A stretch of 12,884 bases of DNA from an uncultured Actinomyces sp. GTDB lineage: Bacteria; Actinomycetota; Actinomycetes; Actinomycetales; Actinomycetaceae. Below the pieces are notes generated by a model. It did not search any database. It saw nothing but the letters and a program-made list of their open reading frames with translations, and was not told the origin of the DNA. Shown one piece after another: positions 6,706 through 12,884 of this stretch. Position 1 is the stretch's first letter, and each line of letters opens with the position of its first letter. The stretch lies in assembly GCA_938040725.1 (NCBI GenBank), contig CALHZX010000107.1, positions 1-12,884 of the forward strand, read 5' to 3'. Both the position numbers and the translations under genes were made by a program.

Positions 6706-8478
6706 ATGTTGATTCTGGACGGTCGCGCCCTGTCTTTCGCTGAGGCGCGAGACATTGAACGTCAGCACGTGGAAGCCGCCGCAGCAGAAGGTGATCCCGA
6801 CCGCTACATGCGCCAGGTCGCCGAGAAGGTCGCCGATCGTGTCCGCTACCTGTCCGATCCGCTTGCGTGGCTGTGGAATATACCGGAGGCGGCCGCCATC
6901 TCCAGGCTGCGAGACGATATCGGTCTTGACGAGGCAGCTGCGCGCATCGAAGACTTGGACACCTGCGTGGTCGCTTTCGTTGGCGGAGGCGACAACGGCG
7001 GTGATGCCCTGTACGCGTGCGCGCTGCTGGCGGAGCAGGGGATGGTTGTCACAGCATTTCTGCTCAAGCCCACGTGTCATGCACGCGGCCTGGCTGCGGC
7101 TCGAGAAGCGGGAGTTGGCATCGTGGAACTGGGCGGTCGCTCCCTGCGCTCCCTCGAAGGAACACCCGAGTGGGGCACTATCTGCGGTGCGCGCCTGTGG
7201 ATCGACGGAATCGTGGGCATCGGTTCACGTGGGCCCCTCGCGGGTGAGCTCGCGGATACGGTGACGTGCCTGAACGACGCAATGCGCGCGCACCCGAAGA
7301 AAGTGATTGCCATCGATGTACCGTCGGGCCTCACCGATGACGACGGCGCGGTCCGCGGTCCGATTCTGCGGGCCACGCACACCCTCGCGGTTGGCACCTA
7401 CAAGCGCGCACAGATCCTGCCACCCGCCGTCGAATACTCCGGCGAGGTGAGGCTGATGCGAATGTATTGGAGCGAGGTGGCCACCAGCACGCGTCCCGAC
7501 GCTGACGGAACGATCGGCGCGGGCGACATCTACTACTACGACGATGAATATCGCGCCCACTGCGCCGTGCCGGTTCCCGCATTCTCGGACGACAAGTACG
7601 CGCGCGGCGTTGTCGGCCTCGTCGCAGGCTCCGACACCTATCCGGGCGCGGGTATTCTCGCGACGCGCGGGGCGCTCGCTGCGGGCGTGGGTATGGTGCG
7701 CCTCAACTCGACCCGGCGCGTCCAAGATCTCGTGCTGGCTGACCAGCCGGGTGTCGTCATGATCGGCGGCCGCATTCAGGCGGCGCTCATCGGGCCCGGC
7801 CTGGACGAGGAGCGCCGCGAGGACGCGCTCGAACTCGTACAGTTCTGCGGACAGTCCGGCATGCCGCTCGTCATCGACGCGTGGGCGCTTGACCTCGTCC
7901 CCGAGCTTCTCGGCTCGCTCACCCCCGATGCCACCGTGCTCACCCCGCACTACGGCGAGGCAGCGCGCCTGCTGAGCGCGCTCGGAACGCCGATCACGAA
8001 GCGCGAGGTCGCGGCCTCCCCCCTGCGCTACGCTCGCGCCCTCCACGAGGCCACGGGCTGCCACATCGTCCTCAAGGGCCCCGTGACGATCGTCTATTCG
8101 TTCGAATACGTCGCCGTCGACGCGGAGGAAAACTCCGCTACCAGCCTCGACGGAACCGAGAACGGCGCGGACACGCGCCCCGAGCTCACGCGCGTCTACG
8201 AACCCACGGTCAGCGCGACAAGCACGTCCTGGGCCGGCATCGCAGGCAACGGTGACGTCCTGGCAGGTTTCATCGCGGGAATCTTGGCGCGCGCCAGTGC
8301 GCGAGCAAGCGCTAGCTCTCGCTCGCAGTGCGTGACCTCGGCGCGCCTATCGGCAGCCGTGTGTCTGCACGCCCGCGCGGCCCACGCTGCCGCGAATCAA
8401 CAGGACGGCGGCGCCCCCATTCAAGCCAGCGACATTGTGGCCGCGATTCCCGCCATCCTGGCCGATCGCAGACCGTAA
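6706..8478 (+). CDS. nnr: Bifunctional NAD(P)H-hydrate epimerase / ADP-dependent dehydratase
   Basis: Nnr repairs damaged hydrated NADH and NADPH: the N-terminal domain epimerises R- and S-NAD(P)HX, and the C-terminal domain dehydrates the S form using ADP. From ATG 6706 the protein has 590 residues. The epimerase domain (about 1-260) has FVGGGDNGGDALYA (91-104), WIDGIVGIGSRG (165-176) and KVIAIDVPSGL (199-209). The ribokinase-like dehydratase domain (about 285-585) has GVVGLVAGSDTYPGAG, ALIGPGLD (360-367), VIDAWALD, LTPHYGEAARLL and AGNGDVLAG, with the usual catalytic Asp in GNGD (514-517). It is longer than the usual 450-520 because of an acidic, Thr/Ser-rich insertion at about 474-506 and an Ala/Ser-rich stretch at about 529-541. 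An alternative ATG at 6688 adds six residues but lacks a ribosome binding site. It precedes alr, a conserved actinobacterial pairing. Confidence 0.95.
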   Translation: MLILDGRALSFAEARDIERQHVEAAAAEGDPDRYMRQVAEKVADRVRYLSDPLAWLWNIPEAAAISRLRDDIGLDEAAARIEDLDTCVVAFVGGGDNGGDALYACALLAEQGMVVTAFLLKPTCHARGLAAAREAGVGIVELGGRSLRSLEGTPEWGTICGARLWIDGIVGIGSRGPLAGELADTVTCLNDAMRAHPKKVIAIDVPSGLTDDDGAVRGPILRATHTLAVGTYKRAQILPPAVEYSGEVRLMRMYWSEVATSTRPDADGTIGAGDIYYYDDEYRAHCAVPVPAFSDDKYARGVVGLVAGSDTYPGAGILATRGALAAGVGMVRLNSTRRVQDLVLADQPGVVMIGGRIQAALIGPGLDEERREDALELVQFCGQSGMPLVIDAWALDLVPELLGSLTPDATVLTPHYGEAARLLSALGTPITKREVAASPLRYARALHEATGCHIVLKGPVTIVYSFEYVAVDAEENSATSLDGTENGADTRPELTRVYEPTVSATSTSWAGIAGNGDVLAGFIAGILARASARASASSRSQCVTSARLSAAVCLHARAAHAAANQQDGGAPIQASDIVAAIPAILADRRP

Positions 8479-8529
8479 CGCGTCAGACGCCGCTGGCTTC
8501 CGCTGCGCTGCGCGGTCGCTCTCGCGTGA

Positions 8530-8535
8530 GATACT
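8530..8535 (+). promoter_or_regulatory. Possible -10 box for leaderless alr
   Basis: GATACT is followed by exactly 6 nt (AGGGGA) and then GTG 8542. The purine-rich AGGGGA abuts the start codon, so it cannot be a normally spaced Shine-Dalgarno, which favours leaderless translation. The 63-bp gap after nnr gives room for a promoter. No clear -35 is visible. Confidence 0.45.
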
Positions 8536-8541
8536 AGGGGA

Positions 8542-9816
8542 GTGACTGTCACAGACATTCAAAGCGACGGACGGGGATACCCGTCGAGCGCGGTGGTCGA
8601 CCTGGCCGCCATCAAGCACAACCTGAGTGTCCTGCGGGCCGCAGCCCCGGACACGCTCCAGCTCGCCACCGTCAAGGCGAACGCCTACGGGCACGGGCTC
8701 GTCCCCGTCGCGCTCGCGGCCCTCGAGGGAGGCGCCGACTGGCTGGGCGTCGCCCAGCTGGCTGAGGCATTCGCGCTGCGCCGAGGCCTCGACGAGGCCG
8801 GCATCGCCCGCGCGGACGCGCCCCTCCTCGCATGGATTTCCACCTCCTCCTCCGACTTCGCCGCCGCGATCGAGGCTGACATCGACCTGTCTGTGTCGTG
8901 GACCTGGGTCCTCGCCGACATCTGCGCCGCCGCCCGAGCGGTCGGCCGCCCCGCCCGCGTCCACGTCAAGATCGACACCGGCATGTCCCGCGCCGGCTCC
9001 ACGCTCGCCGACCTGCCCGCCCTGGCCTCGGCCCTGCGCATGGCCGCAGACGACGGCCTCGTCGACATTGTGGGCGCGTGGAGCCACATGTCGCGCGCCG
9101 ACGATCCCAGCGACGAGGGCAACGCCTCGACCGCGAACCACGTGCGCATCTTCGAGGAGGGCCTGGCGATTCTCGCCGACGCCGGCATCACCCCGCGCAT
9201 CCGTCACCTCTCCGCCACGTCGGGCATCCTGTGGCATCCCGAGGCCCACTACGACATGGTCCGCGTCGGCATCGGCCTGTACGGCCTGAGCCCGGACCCC
9301 GCGGTCGCGACTGCCGACGAACTTGGCCTCATCCCCGCTCTCGAGCTGCGCGCCCCGCTGACCTCCGTCAAGGTCATCGAAGAGGGCACCCCCGCCTCGT
9401 ACGGGGGAACCTGGGTCGCGCCCACGCGCCGCTGGATCGGCCTCGTGCCCCTCGGCTACGGCGACGGCATCTTCCGCGCGGCCTCCAATAAGGCCCGCGT
9501 CGTCGTTCGCACCGAGGTCGGCCTCCTCAATGCGCCGCTCGTCGGACGCGTGTGCATGGACCAATTCATGGTCGACCTCGGTCCCGCGCAGGGGGAACCC
9601 GGAACACCGACCGCGCGCAGCGGGAATGCGCCCGCAGCCCCGGGCGACACCGCCATCTTGTTTGGCACAGGCACGCTCGGCGAACCCCTGGCCGACGAGT
9701 GGGCCGACGCGGCCTCTACCATCAACTACGAGATCGTCACCGGCCTCGGCGCCCACATTCCGCGCGCCTACCGGGACGACACCGCGCACACGCAGGAGAA
9801 GAACACGCATGAGTGA
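8542..9816 (+). CDS. alr: Alanine racemase
   Basis: Alr converts L-alanine to D-alanine with pyridoxal phosphate, supplying D-Ala-D-Ala for peptidoglycan. The 424-residue protein has the cofactor-binding Lys45 in TVKANAYGHG at the start of the alpha/beta barrel, HVKIDTGMSRAG (141-152), SATSGIL, MVRVGIGLYG (239-248), the second catalytic base Tyr287 in SYGGTW, LGYGDGI, and VCMDQFMVD (337-345) in the C-terminal beta domain. It is somewhat longer than the usual 360-390 residues. The extra length lies mainly in a Gly/Pro/Ala-rich loop (about 349-368) inside the C-terminal domain and a tail after IPRAYRD. The GTG start at 8542 is supported by the preceding GATACT-6 nt pattern. Its 3' end overlaps tsaE by 8 nt, so the two are probably co-transcribed and translationally coupled. 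The assignment is near certain. Confidence 0.97.
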   Translation: MTVTDIQSDGRGYPSSAVVDLAAIKHNLSVLRAAAPDTLQLATVKANAYGHGLVPVALAALEGGADWLGVAQLAEAFALRRGLDEAGIARADAPLLAWISTSSSDFAAAIEADIDLSVSWTWVLADICAAARAVGRPARVHVKIDTGMSRAGSTLADLPALASALRMAADDGLVDIVGAWSHMSRADDPSDEGNASTANHVRIFEEGLAILADAGITPRIRHLSATSGILWHPEAHYDMVRVGIGLYGLSPDPAVATADELGLIPALELRAPLTSVKVIEEGTPASYGGTWVAPTRRWIGLVPLGYGDGIFRAASNKARVVVRTEVGLLNAPLVGRVCMDQFMVDLGPAQGEPGTPTARSGNAPAAPGDTAILFGTGTLGEPLADEWADAASTINYEIVTGLGAHIPRAYRDDTAHTQEKNTHE

Positions 9817-10384
9817 CACAATCACCGCCACGTTCCAGGTGTCAACCAGCGACGCAGACCAGACGCGCTCGCTCGGCGAAGACCTTGGGCGGATTCTCGC
9901 TGCCGGAGACCTCGTCATGCTCTCGGGCGGCCTCGGCGCGGGCAAGACCACCCTCACCCAGGGCATCGGCATCGGCATGGGAGTGCGCGGGCGCGTCGCA
10001 TCCCCGACCTTCATCGTCGCGCGCGTGCACCCCTCCTTAAACGGTGGCCCCGACCTCATCCATGCGGACGCCTACCGCATCAAGGACCTCAGTGACCTCG
10101 AGACCCTCGACCTCGACTCATCCCTCGACGAGGCCGTGACCGTCGTCGAGTGGGGCGAAGGCAAAACCGAGGCCATGAGCGACGAACGCCTCTCCATCGA
10201 GGTGCGTCGCGCATCCGGCGGGCAGGCCGAAACCGACGGCGACATCATCGACCTGGAGCACATGGACGACGGTACGCGCCTCATCGTCCTGCGCGCCCAC
10301 GGTCACCGCTGGGACGGCGTGCTTGACGCCGTCGTCGCTGCCCACGGCGGTCGTCGCATCGACGAGCCCGACACCGACGAGTAG
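9809..10384 (+). CDS. tsaE: tRNA threonylcarbamoyladenosine biosynthesis ATPase TsaE
   Basis: TsaE is the ATPase that works with TsaB and TsaD in bacterial t6A37 tRNA modification. The 191-residue protein has the P-loop GGLGAGKT (residues 40-47), SPTFIV (65-70), HADAYRI (85-91) and VVEWGEG (112-118), the full set of family motifs. It is longer than the usual 150-160, with an acidic Asp/Glu-rich insertion near 136-155 and a C-terminal tail rich in Asp and Arg. The ATG at 9809 lies inside the end of alr (8-nt overlap) with GGAG at 9795-9798, 10 nt upstream. The next gene, tsaB, follows after 9 nt, as expected for partners of one complex. Its stop codon TAG forms part of a likely tsaB promoter. 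Confidence 0.95.
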   Translation: MSDTITATFQVSTSDADQTRSLGEDLGRILAAGDLVMLSGGLGAGKTTLTQGIGIGMGVRGRVASPTFIVARVHPSLNGGPDLIHADAYRIKDLSDLETLDLDSSLDEAVTVVEWGEGKTEAMSDERLSIEVRRASGGQAETDGDIIDLEHMDDGTRLIVLRAHGHRWDGVLDAVVAAHGGRRIDEPDTDE

Positions 10385-10387
10385 GAT
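10359..10387 (+). promoter_or_regulatory. Probable internal leaderless promoter for tsaB
   Basis: TCGACG (10359-10364, four of six bases of TTGACA) stands 17 bp before TAGGAT (10382-10387). TAGGAT is followed by exactly 6 nt (CACATC) and GTG 10394. The -10 overlaps the tsaE stop codon TAG. No Shine-Dalgarno precedes the GTG. This is the best-formed promoter in the window and suggests tsaB-rimI can be transcribed apart from alr-tsaE. Confidence 0.5.
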
Positions 10388-10393
10388 CACATC

Positions 10394-11089
10394 GTGCGAG
10401 AGATAGCCCTGGATACCCAAGCCGCCACCGCCGTCGCCATCGTCGACGATGGCAGCGTCATCGCCCGCGCCCACAACGATTCTGGGCGCCACCACGCCGA
10501 ATCGATCACCCCGCTCGTGCGCGAGGCCCTCGCAGCCGCTGGGCTGCCTGCCCAGCTCGCGCACGCCGGCATCGACCGCATCCTCGTAGGCACCGGCCCC
10601 GCTCCCTTCACCGGCCTGCGCGCGGGCCTCGTCTCCGCCCGCGTCCTCGCGGCCGTTGCGGGCGTGCCCGCGTACGGCGTGTCCGCCCTCGACGTTATCG
10701 CCCGCCAGGGCCTCGACCTGCTCGCCCCCGACGCCCGCGTTTACGCGATCGCCGACGCGCGCCGCCGCGAACTCTACTGGGGGGCCTTTGTGGCCGCCGG
10801 ACCCGACGACGTCGCCCTCGAAGGCCGCCTCGAAGTGGGGGACGTGTCCTCGCTGCTGGGCGCCATGCGGGGCGCCCCCGGCCTCGTCGTAGCCGGAGCG
10901 CCGATCCCCGTGCACAGCGCCGACGCGCTTGCTCGCGCCGACCTCGGCCCCCAGGTGAACCTCGATCCCGCGGTCATGAGCCGCATCGTCGCCACGCGCC
11001 TGTCGCGCGGCGAGGAGGGTCGCCTGCGCACCGATCCCCTCTACCTGCGTCGCCCGGACATTCAGGGCCAGCCCACCGCGCGCCTGTGA
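10394..11089 (+). CDS. tsaB: tRNA threonylcarbamoyladenosine biosynthesis protein TsaB
   Basis: TsaB is the ASKHA-fold partner and scaffold of TsaD in t6A synthesis. The 231-residue protein begins with the phosphate-binding-like strand REIALDTQAATAVAI, and has the hallmark VGTGPAPFTGLRAGL (residues 65-79), ADARRRELYWGAF (120-132) and a C-terminal PLYLRRPDI (215-223). The usual GPGSFTGLR appears here as GPAPFTGLR, a variant that keeps the FTGLR core. Length is normal for the family (220-235). GTG 10394 is the only plausible start, with TAGGAT-6 nt upstream. The stop overlaps the rimI start as GTGA, a sign of coupled translation. The TsaD gene is not in the window. Confidence 0.93.
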   Translation: MREIALDTQAATAVAIVDDGSVIARAHNDSGRHHAESITPLVREALAAAGLPAQLAHAGIDRILVGTGPAPFTGLRAGLVSARVLAAVAGVPAYGVSALDVIARQGLDLLAPDARVYAIADARRRELYWGAFVAAGPDDVALEGRLEVGDVSSLLGAMRGAPGLVVAGAPIPVHSADALARADLGPQVNLDPAVMSRIVATRLSRGEEGRLRTDPLYLRRPDIQGQPTARL

Positions 11090-11535
11090 ACGCTGCGCTG
11101 CGCGTCGCGGGGCCAGACGACCTCGAACTGTTCGCAGCTCTCGAGGCCGAGGTCTTCGCCGAAGACCCCTGGACCCCCTACATGATCGCCGAGGAGCTCT
11201 CCTCCCCGGCCTCGCGCTACTGGATTGCCACTGATGACGCGGGTGACGTCGTCGGATACGGCGGCGCCAAGGTCGGGGGAGACCAAGCAGACGTCATGAC
11301 GATCGGCGTGCGCTCCCACGTGCGCGGACGAGGCTTCGGAGCGGCCATCCTCGATACCCTCCTGGCCTGGTCGCGGCAGGCCGGGGCGCGCGAGATCTTC
11401 CTCGACGTTCGACCTTCGAACGAGGGAGCCATCGGCCTGTACGAGTCGCGCGGATTCATCGAAATTGGGCGCCGTCCCCGCTACTTCCGCAACCCCGTCG
11501 AAGAGGCCGTCGAGATGAGGGCACCCCTGACCTGA
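11086..11535 (+). CDS. rimI: GNAT N-acetyltransferase, RimI-like
   Basis: A 149-residue GNAT-family acetyltransferase. The acetyl-CoA pyrophosphate loop RxxGxG is RGRGFG (residues 80-85), after the beta4 strand DVMTIGV (69-75). It is followed by EIFLDVRPSNEGAIGLYESRGF (103-124), typical of RimI, and a C-terminal RPRYFRNPVEEAVEM. RimI acetylates the N-terminal amine of ribosomal protein bS18 and, in several bacteria, other proteins. The genomic place beside tsaB supports this identity over other GNAT members, since tsaB-rimI(-tsaD) clusters are common. The start GTG overlaps the tsaB stop by 4 nt. It is the last gene before a 231-bp gap and so probably ends the operon. Confidence 0.88.
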   Translation: MNAALRVAGPDDLELFAALEAEVFAEDPWTPYMIAEELSSPASRYWIATDDAGDVVGYGGAKVGGDQADVMTIGVRSHVRGRGFGAAILDTLLAWSRQAGAREIFLDVRPSNEGAIGLYESRGFIEIGRRPRYFRNPVEEAVEMRAPLT

Positions 11536-11592
11536 GCAGATGCGACGACCACCACTAAATAGGTGCAGTCGATGTATCAAAATTCGTGTCTC

Positions 11593-11631
11593 TCGGCCCC
11601 TGTTTATGGGGCCGATGGTCCTAGGCGTTTT
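11593..11631 (+). terminator. Hairpin after rimI, possible weak terminator
   Basis: TCGGCCCC (11593-11600) pairs with GGGGCCGA (11608-11615) around a 7-nt loop. A TTTT tract follows only at 11628-11631, 12 nt beyond the stem, so termination efficiency would be modest. It lies 57 bp after the rimI stop, where a terminator is expected before the sdh operon. Confidence 0.45.
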
Positions 11632-11666
11632 CCTTGCAATCGCGGGGCAAGGGGAGCGCGATAACC

Positions 11667-11685
11667 GCGGAAAATAGCGGAAAAT
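11667..11685 (+). repeat. Tandem GCGGAAAAT repeat upstream of sdhC
   Basis: GCGGAAAAT occurs at 11667-11675 and again at 11677-11685, a 10-bp period close to one helical turn, 82 bp before the sdhC ATG. Such phased repeats can be binding sites for a regulator. The second copy also gives GAAAAT exactly 6 nt before an in-frame GTG at 11692, a possible longer sdhC start. Function is unknown. Confidence 0.4.
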
Positions 11686-11754
11686 GACAGCGTGTCGACA
11701 AGGCTTGCACGGGTCCTCGTGCCATGGTCCTACGAGGCGGACGAAAAGCGTCGA

Positions 11755-11760
11755 TATGCT
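11755..11760 (+). promoter_or_regulatory. Possible -10 box for leaderless sdhC
   Basis: TATGCT is followed by exactly 6 nt (CATTCC) and ATG 11767. No purine-rich Shine-Dalgarno stands at the right distance before this ATG, although the downstream gene sdhA has one. No clear -35 is visible. Confidence 0.4.
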
Positions 11761-11766
11761 CATTCC

Positions 11767-12480
11767 ATGGCCACTCAAAATGTCGCAACGAAGAAGCGCC
11801 GCGCGTGGACCACCAGCGTCTTTATTAAGCAGCTGATGGCCGTCTCGGGCTTCGTTTTCGTTTTCTTCTTGCTGTTCCACTCCTACGGCAACCTCAAGAT
11901 GTTCCTGGGTGCGCAGGTCTACAACGACTACGCGCACTGGCTGCATGAAGAGGCTTTCGTGCCGATCTTCCCGCACGGCGGATTCATCTGGGTCTTCCGC
12001 GCCGCCATGGTGCTCATGCTCGTGATCCACCTGTGGGCCGCCGCCTACACGTGGAAGCGTTCGCGCCGCGCCCGCTCCACCCGCTACGTCGTGAAGAAGT
12101 CCGTCACGGACTCCTACGCGGCCCGCACCATGCGCATGAGCGGTGTCCTCATCCTGCTGATCCTGATCTTCCACATCGCTCACTTCACCACCGTGAGCCT
12201 GCCCGCGAAGCTCGCGAACTTCGGCGCTGACGTCACCACTCCTTACGACCGCATGATCGCGTCCTTCCAGTCGCCGGTCCTCGTGATCCTCTACGCCGTG
12301 TTCGTCGGCTGCGCGTGCATCCACGTGTCCCACGGCTTCTGGTCCATGTTCCAGTCGCTCGGCTGGGTGCGTCCCGCGACCCGCAAGCCTCTGGTTGTCC
12401 TGTCGGGCCTGGTTGGTCTGGTCATCTTCGTGATGTTCATGGCCCCGCCCGTCGCCATCGTCACCGGCTTGATCCACTGA
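11767..12480 (+). CDS. sdhC: Succinate dehydrogenase cytochrome b subunit (b558 family)
   Basis: This is the membrane anchor of a type-B succinate:quinone oxidoreductase; it binds haem b and quinone and passes electrons from SdhAB to the pool. The 237-residue protein has about five membrane helices: near 19-38, 73-95, 124-143, 170-190 and 208-232. Histidines placed as haem ligand candidates are His38 in LFHSYGN, His88 in VIHLW, His136/139 in FHIAHF and His186/189 in CIHVSHGFW. The motifs KQLMAVSGFVF and GFWSMFQSLGW are typical of the b558 family found in Bacteroidetes and Actinobacteria. ATG 11767 gives the usual length and an Arg/Lys-rich cytoplasmic N-terminus. The frame is open to a GTG at 11692 (262 residues), but that extension is unlike the family. 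sdhA follows 16 bp later; sdhB is presumably beyond the window. Confidence 0.93.
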   Translation: MATQNVATKKRRAWTTSVFIKQLMAVSGFVFVFFLLFHSYGNLKMFLGAQVYNDYAHWLHEEAFVPIFPHGGFIWVFRAAMVLMLVIHLWAAAYTWKRSRRARSTRYVVKKSVTDSYAARTMRMSGVLILLILIFHIAHFTTVSLPAKLANFGADVTTPYDRMIASFQSPVLVILYAVFVGCACIHVSHGFWSMFQSLGWVRPATRKPLVVLSGLVGLVIFVMFMAPPVAIVTGLIH

Positions 12481-12496
12481 GGAAGGGCACGCAATC

Positions 12497-12884
12497 ATGA
12501 CCGATACACTCATCCACGGCCTCTACCGTGAAGGCGAGAAGATCGCCGACACGAAGGCCTCCCACGACGTCCCGATCGCGCAGCGCTGGGAGCAGCGTAA
12601 GTTCACCGCCGCGCTGGTCAACCCCGCCAACCGCCGCAAGCTGCGCGTCATCATCGTCGGCTCCGGCCTCGCGGGCGGCGCTGCCGCCGCCTCGCTCGGC
12701 GAAATGGGCTACAACGTCGACGTCTTCTTCTACCAAGACTCCGCCCGCCGCGCGCACTCCATCGCCGCGCAGGGTGGTATCAACGCCGCGAAGAACTACC
12801 GCAACGACAACGACTCCGTCTACCGTCTTTTCTACGACACGGTCAAGGGCGGCGACTACCGCGCCCGTGAGGACAACGTCTACC
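12497..12884 (+). CDS. sdhA: Succinate dehydrogenase flavoprotein subunit, 3' end outside the window
   Basis: The frame starts at ATG 12497 with AAGG at 12483-12486 and stays open to the end of the window, giving the first 129 residues. The FAD-binding Rossmann motif is VIIVGSGLAGGAAAASLGEMGY (residues 51-72). The covalent FAD His is His87 in RRAHSIAAQGGINAAKNY, followed by NDNDSVYRLFYDTVKGGDYRAREDNVY. These sequences are characteristic of the flavoprotein that pairs with b558-type SdhC; full-length members exceed 600 residues. SdhA oxidises succinate to fumarate on the cytoplasmic face, linking the TCA cycle to respiration. Direction (succinate oxidation or fumarate reduction) cannot be told from this fragment. 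Confidence 0.95.
   Translation, partial: MTDTLIHGLYREGEKIADTKASHDVPIAQRWEQRKFTAALVNPANRRKLRVIIVGSGLAGGAAAASLGEMGYNVDVFFYQDSARRAHSIAAQGGINAAKNYRNDNDSVYRLFYDTVKGGDYRAREDNVY

Noticed and set aside
8347..10059. 570-codon open frame antisense to the end of nnr, alr and the start of tsaE
   Set aside because: Typical high-GC shadow frame: no start context, no recognisable motif, and it overlaps three well-supported genes.
11062..12513. 483-codon open frame antisense to rimI and sdhC
   Set aside because: Compositionally biased (His/Glu/Gly/Asp-rich), spans two real genes and their gap, and shows no domain.
1..12884. A CRISPR array, defence island, prophage or other new multi-gene system
   Set aside because: No spaced identical repeats, no phage or nuclease genes. 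Apart from the insertion sequence, nearly all coding sequence is assigned to known housekeeping families and gaps are short.

Overview
The window is high-GC DNA from an actinobacterium. GC-rich codons dominate, starts are often GTG, and the gene order nnr-alr-tsaE-tsaB-rimI is characteristic of Actinobacteria. The CoaA, GlmS and b558-type succinate dehydrogenase sequences fit an Actinomyces/Schaalia-like member of the Actinomycetales; the genus is inference, not a database result.

Layout. (1) 1-692: the 3' part of a DUF4862-family gene, followed by a 36-bp perfect palindrome, probably its terminator. (2) 852-2283: an ISL3-family insertion sequence with clear terminal inverted repeats. Its transposase is broken by a single-base frameshift just before the codon of the third catalytic residue. 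(3) 2324-3346 (minus): coaA, type I pantothenate kinase, divergent from (4) 3454-5367: glmS, ending at a strong intrinsic terminator. (5) 5368-5682: a 315-bp gap holding that terminator, a triple GTGAAA/TTTCAC half-site array that looks like an operator, and a doubtful 44-codon ORF. (6) 5683-6582: a GRP-family (GlcU/RhaT-like) sugar transporter with its own terminator. (7) 6706-11535: nnr (NAD(P)HX repair), alr (alanine racemase), tsaE and tsaB (tRNA t6A synthesis) and rimI (N-acetyltransferase); from alr onward the genes are nearly gapless. tsaD, which often closes this cluster, is not here. (8) 11536-11766: a regulatory gap with a hairpin and a 10-bp-period direct repeat. (9) 11767-12884: sdhC and the first 129 codons of sdhA, the start of a succinate dehydrogenase operon.

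Functionally this is mostly core metabolism: CoA synthesis, amino-sugar supply for the wall (GlmS), D-alanine for peptidoglycan (Alr), nicotinamide repair, t6A tRNA modification and respiratory succinate oxidation. The most interesting sequence-level pattern is that several genes (coaA, nnr, alr, tsaB, sdhC) carry a -10-like hexamer exactly 6 nt before their start codon, most without a usable Shine-Dalgarno. This is the arrangement expected of leaderless mRNAs.

I looked for an undescribed multi-gene system and did not find one. The only accessory DNA is the insertion sequence, and the remaining genes belong to known families.
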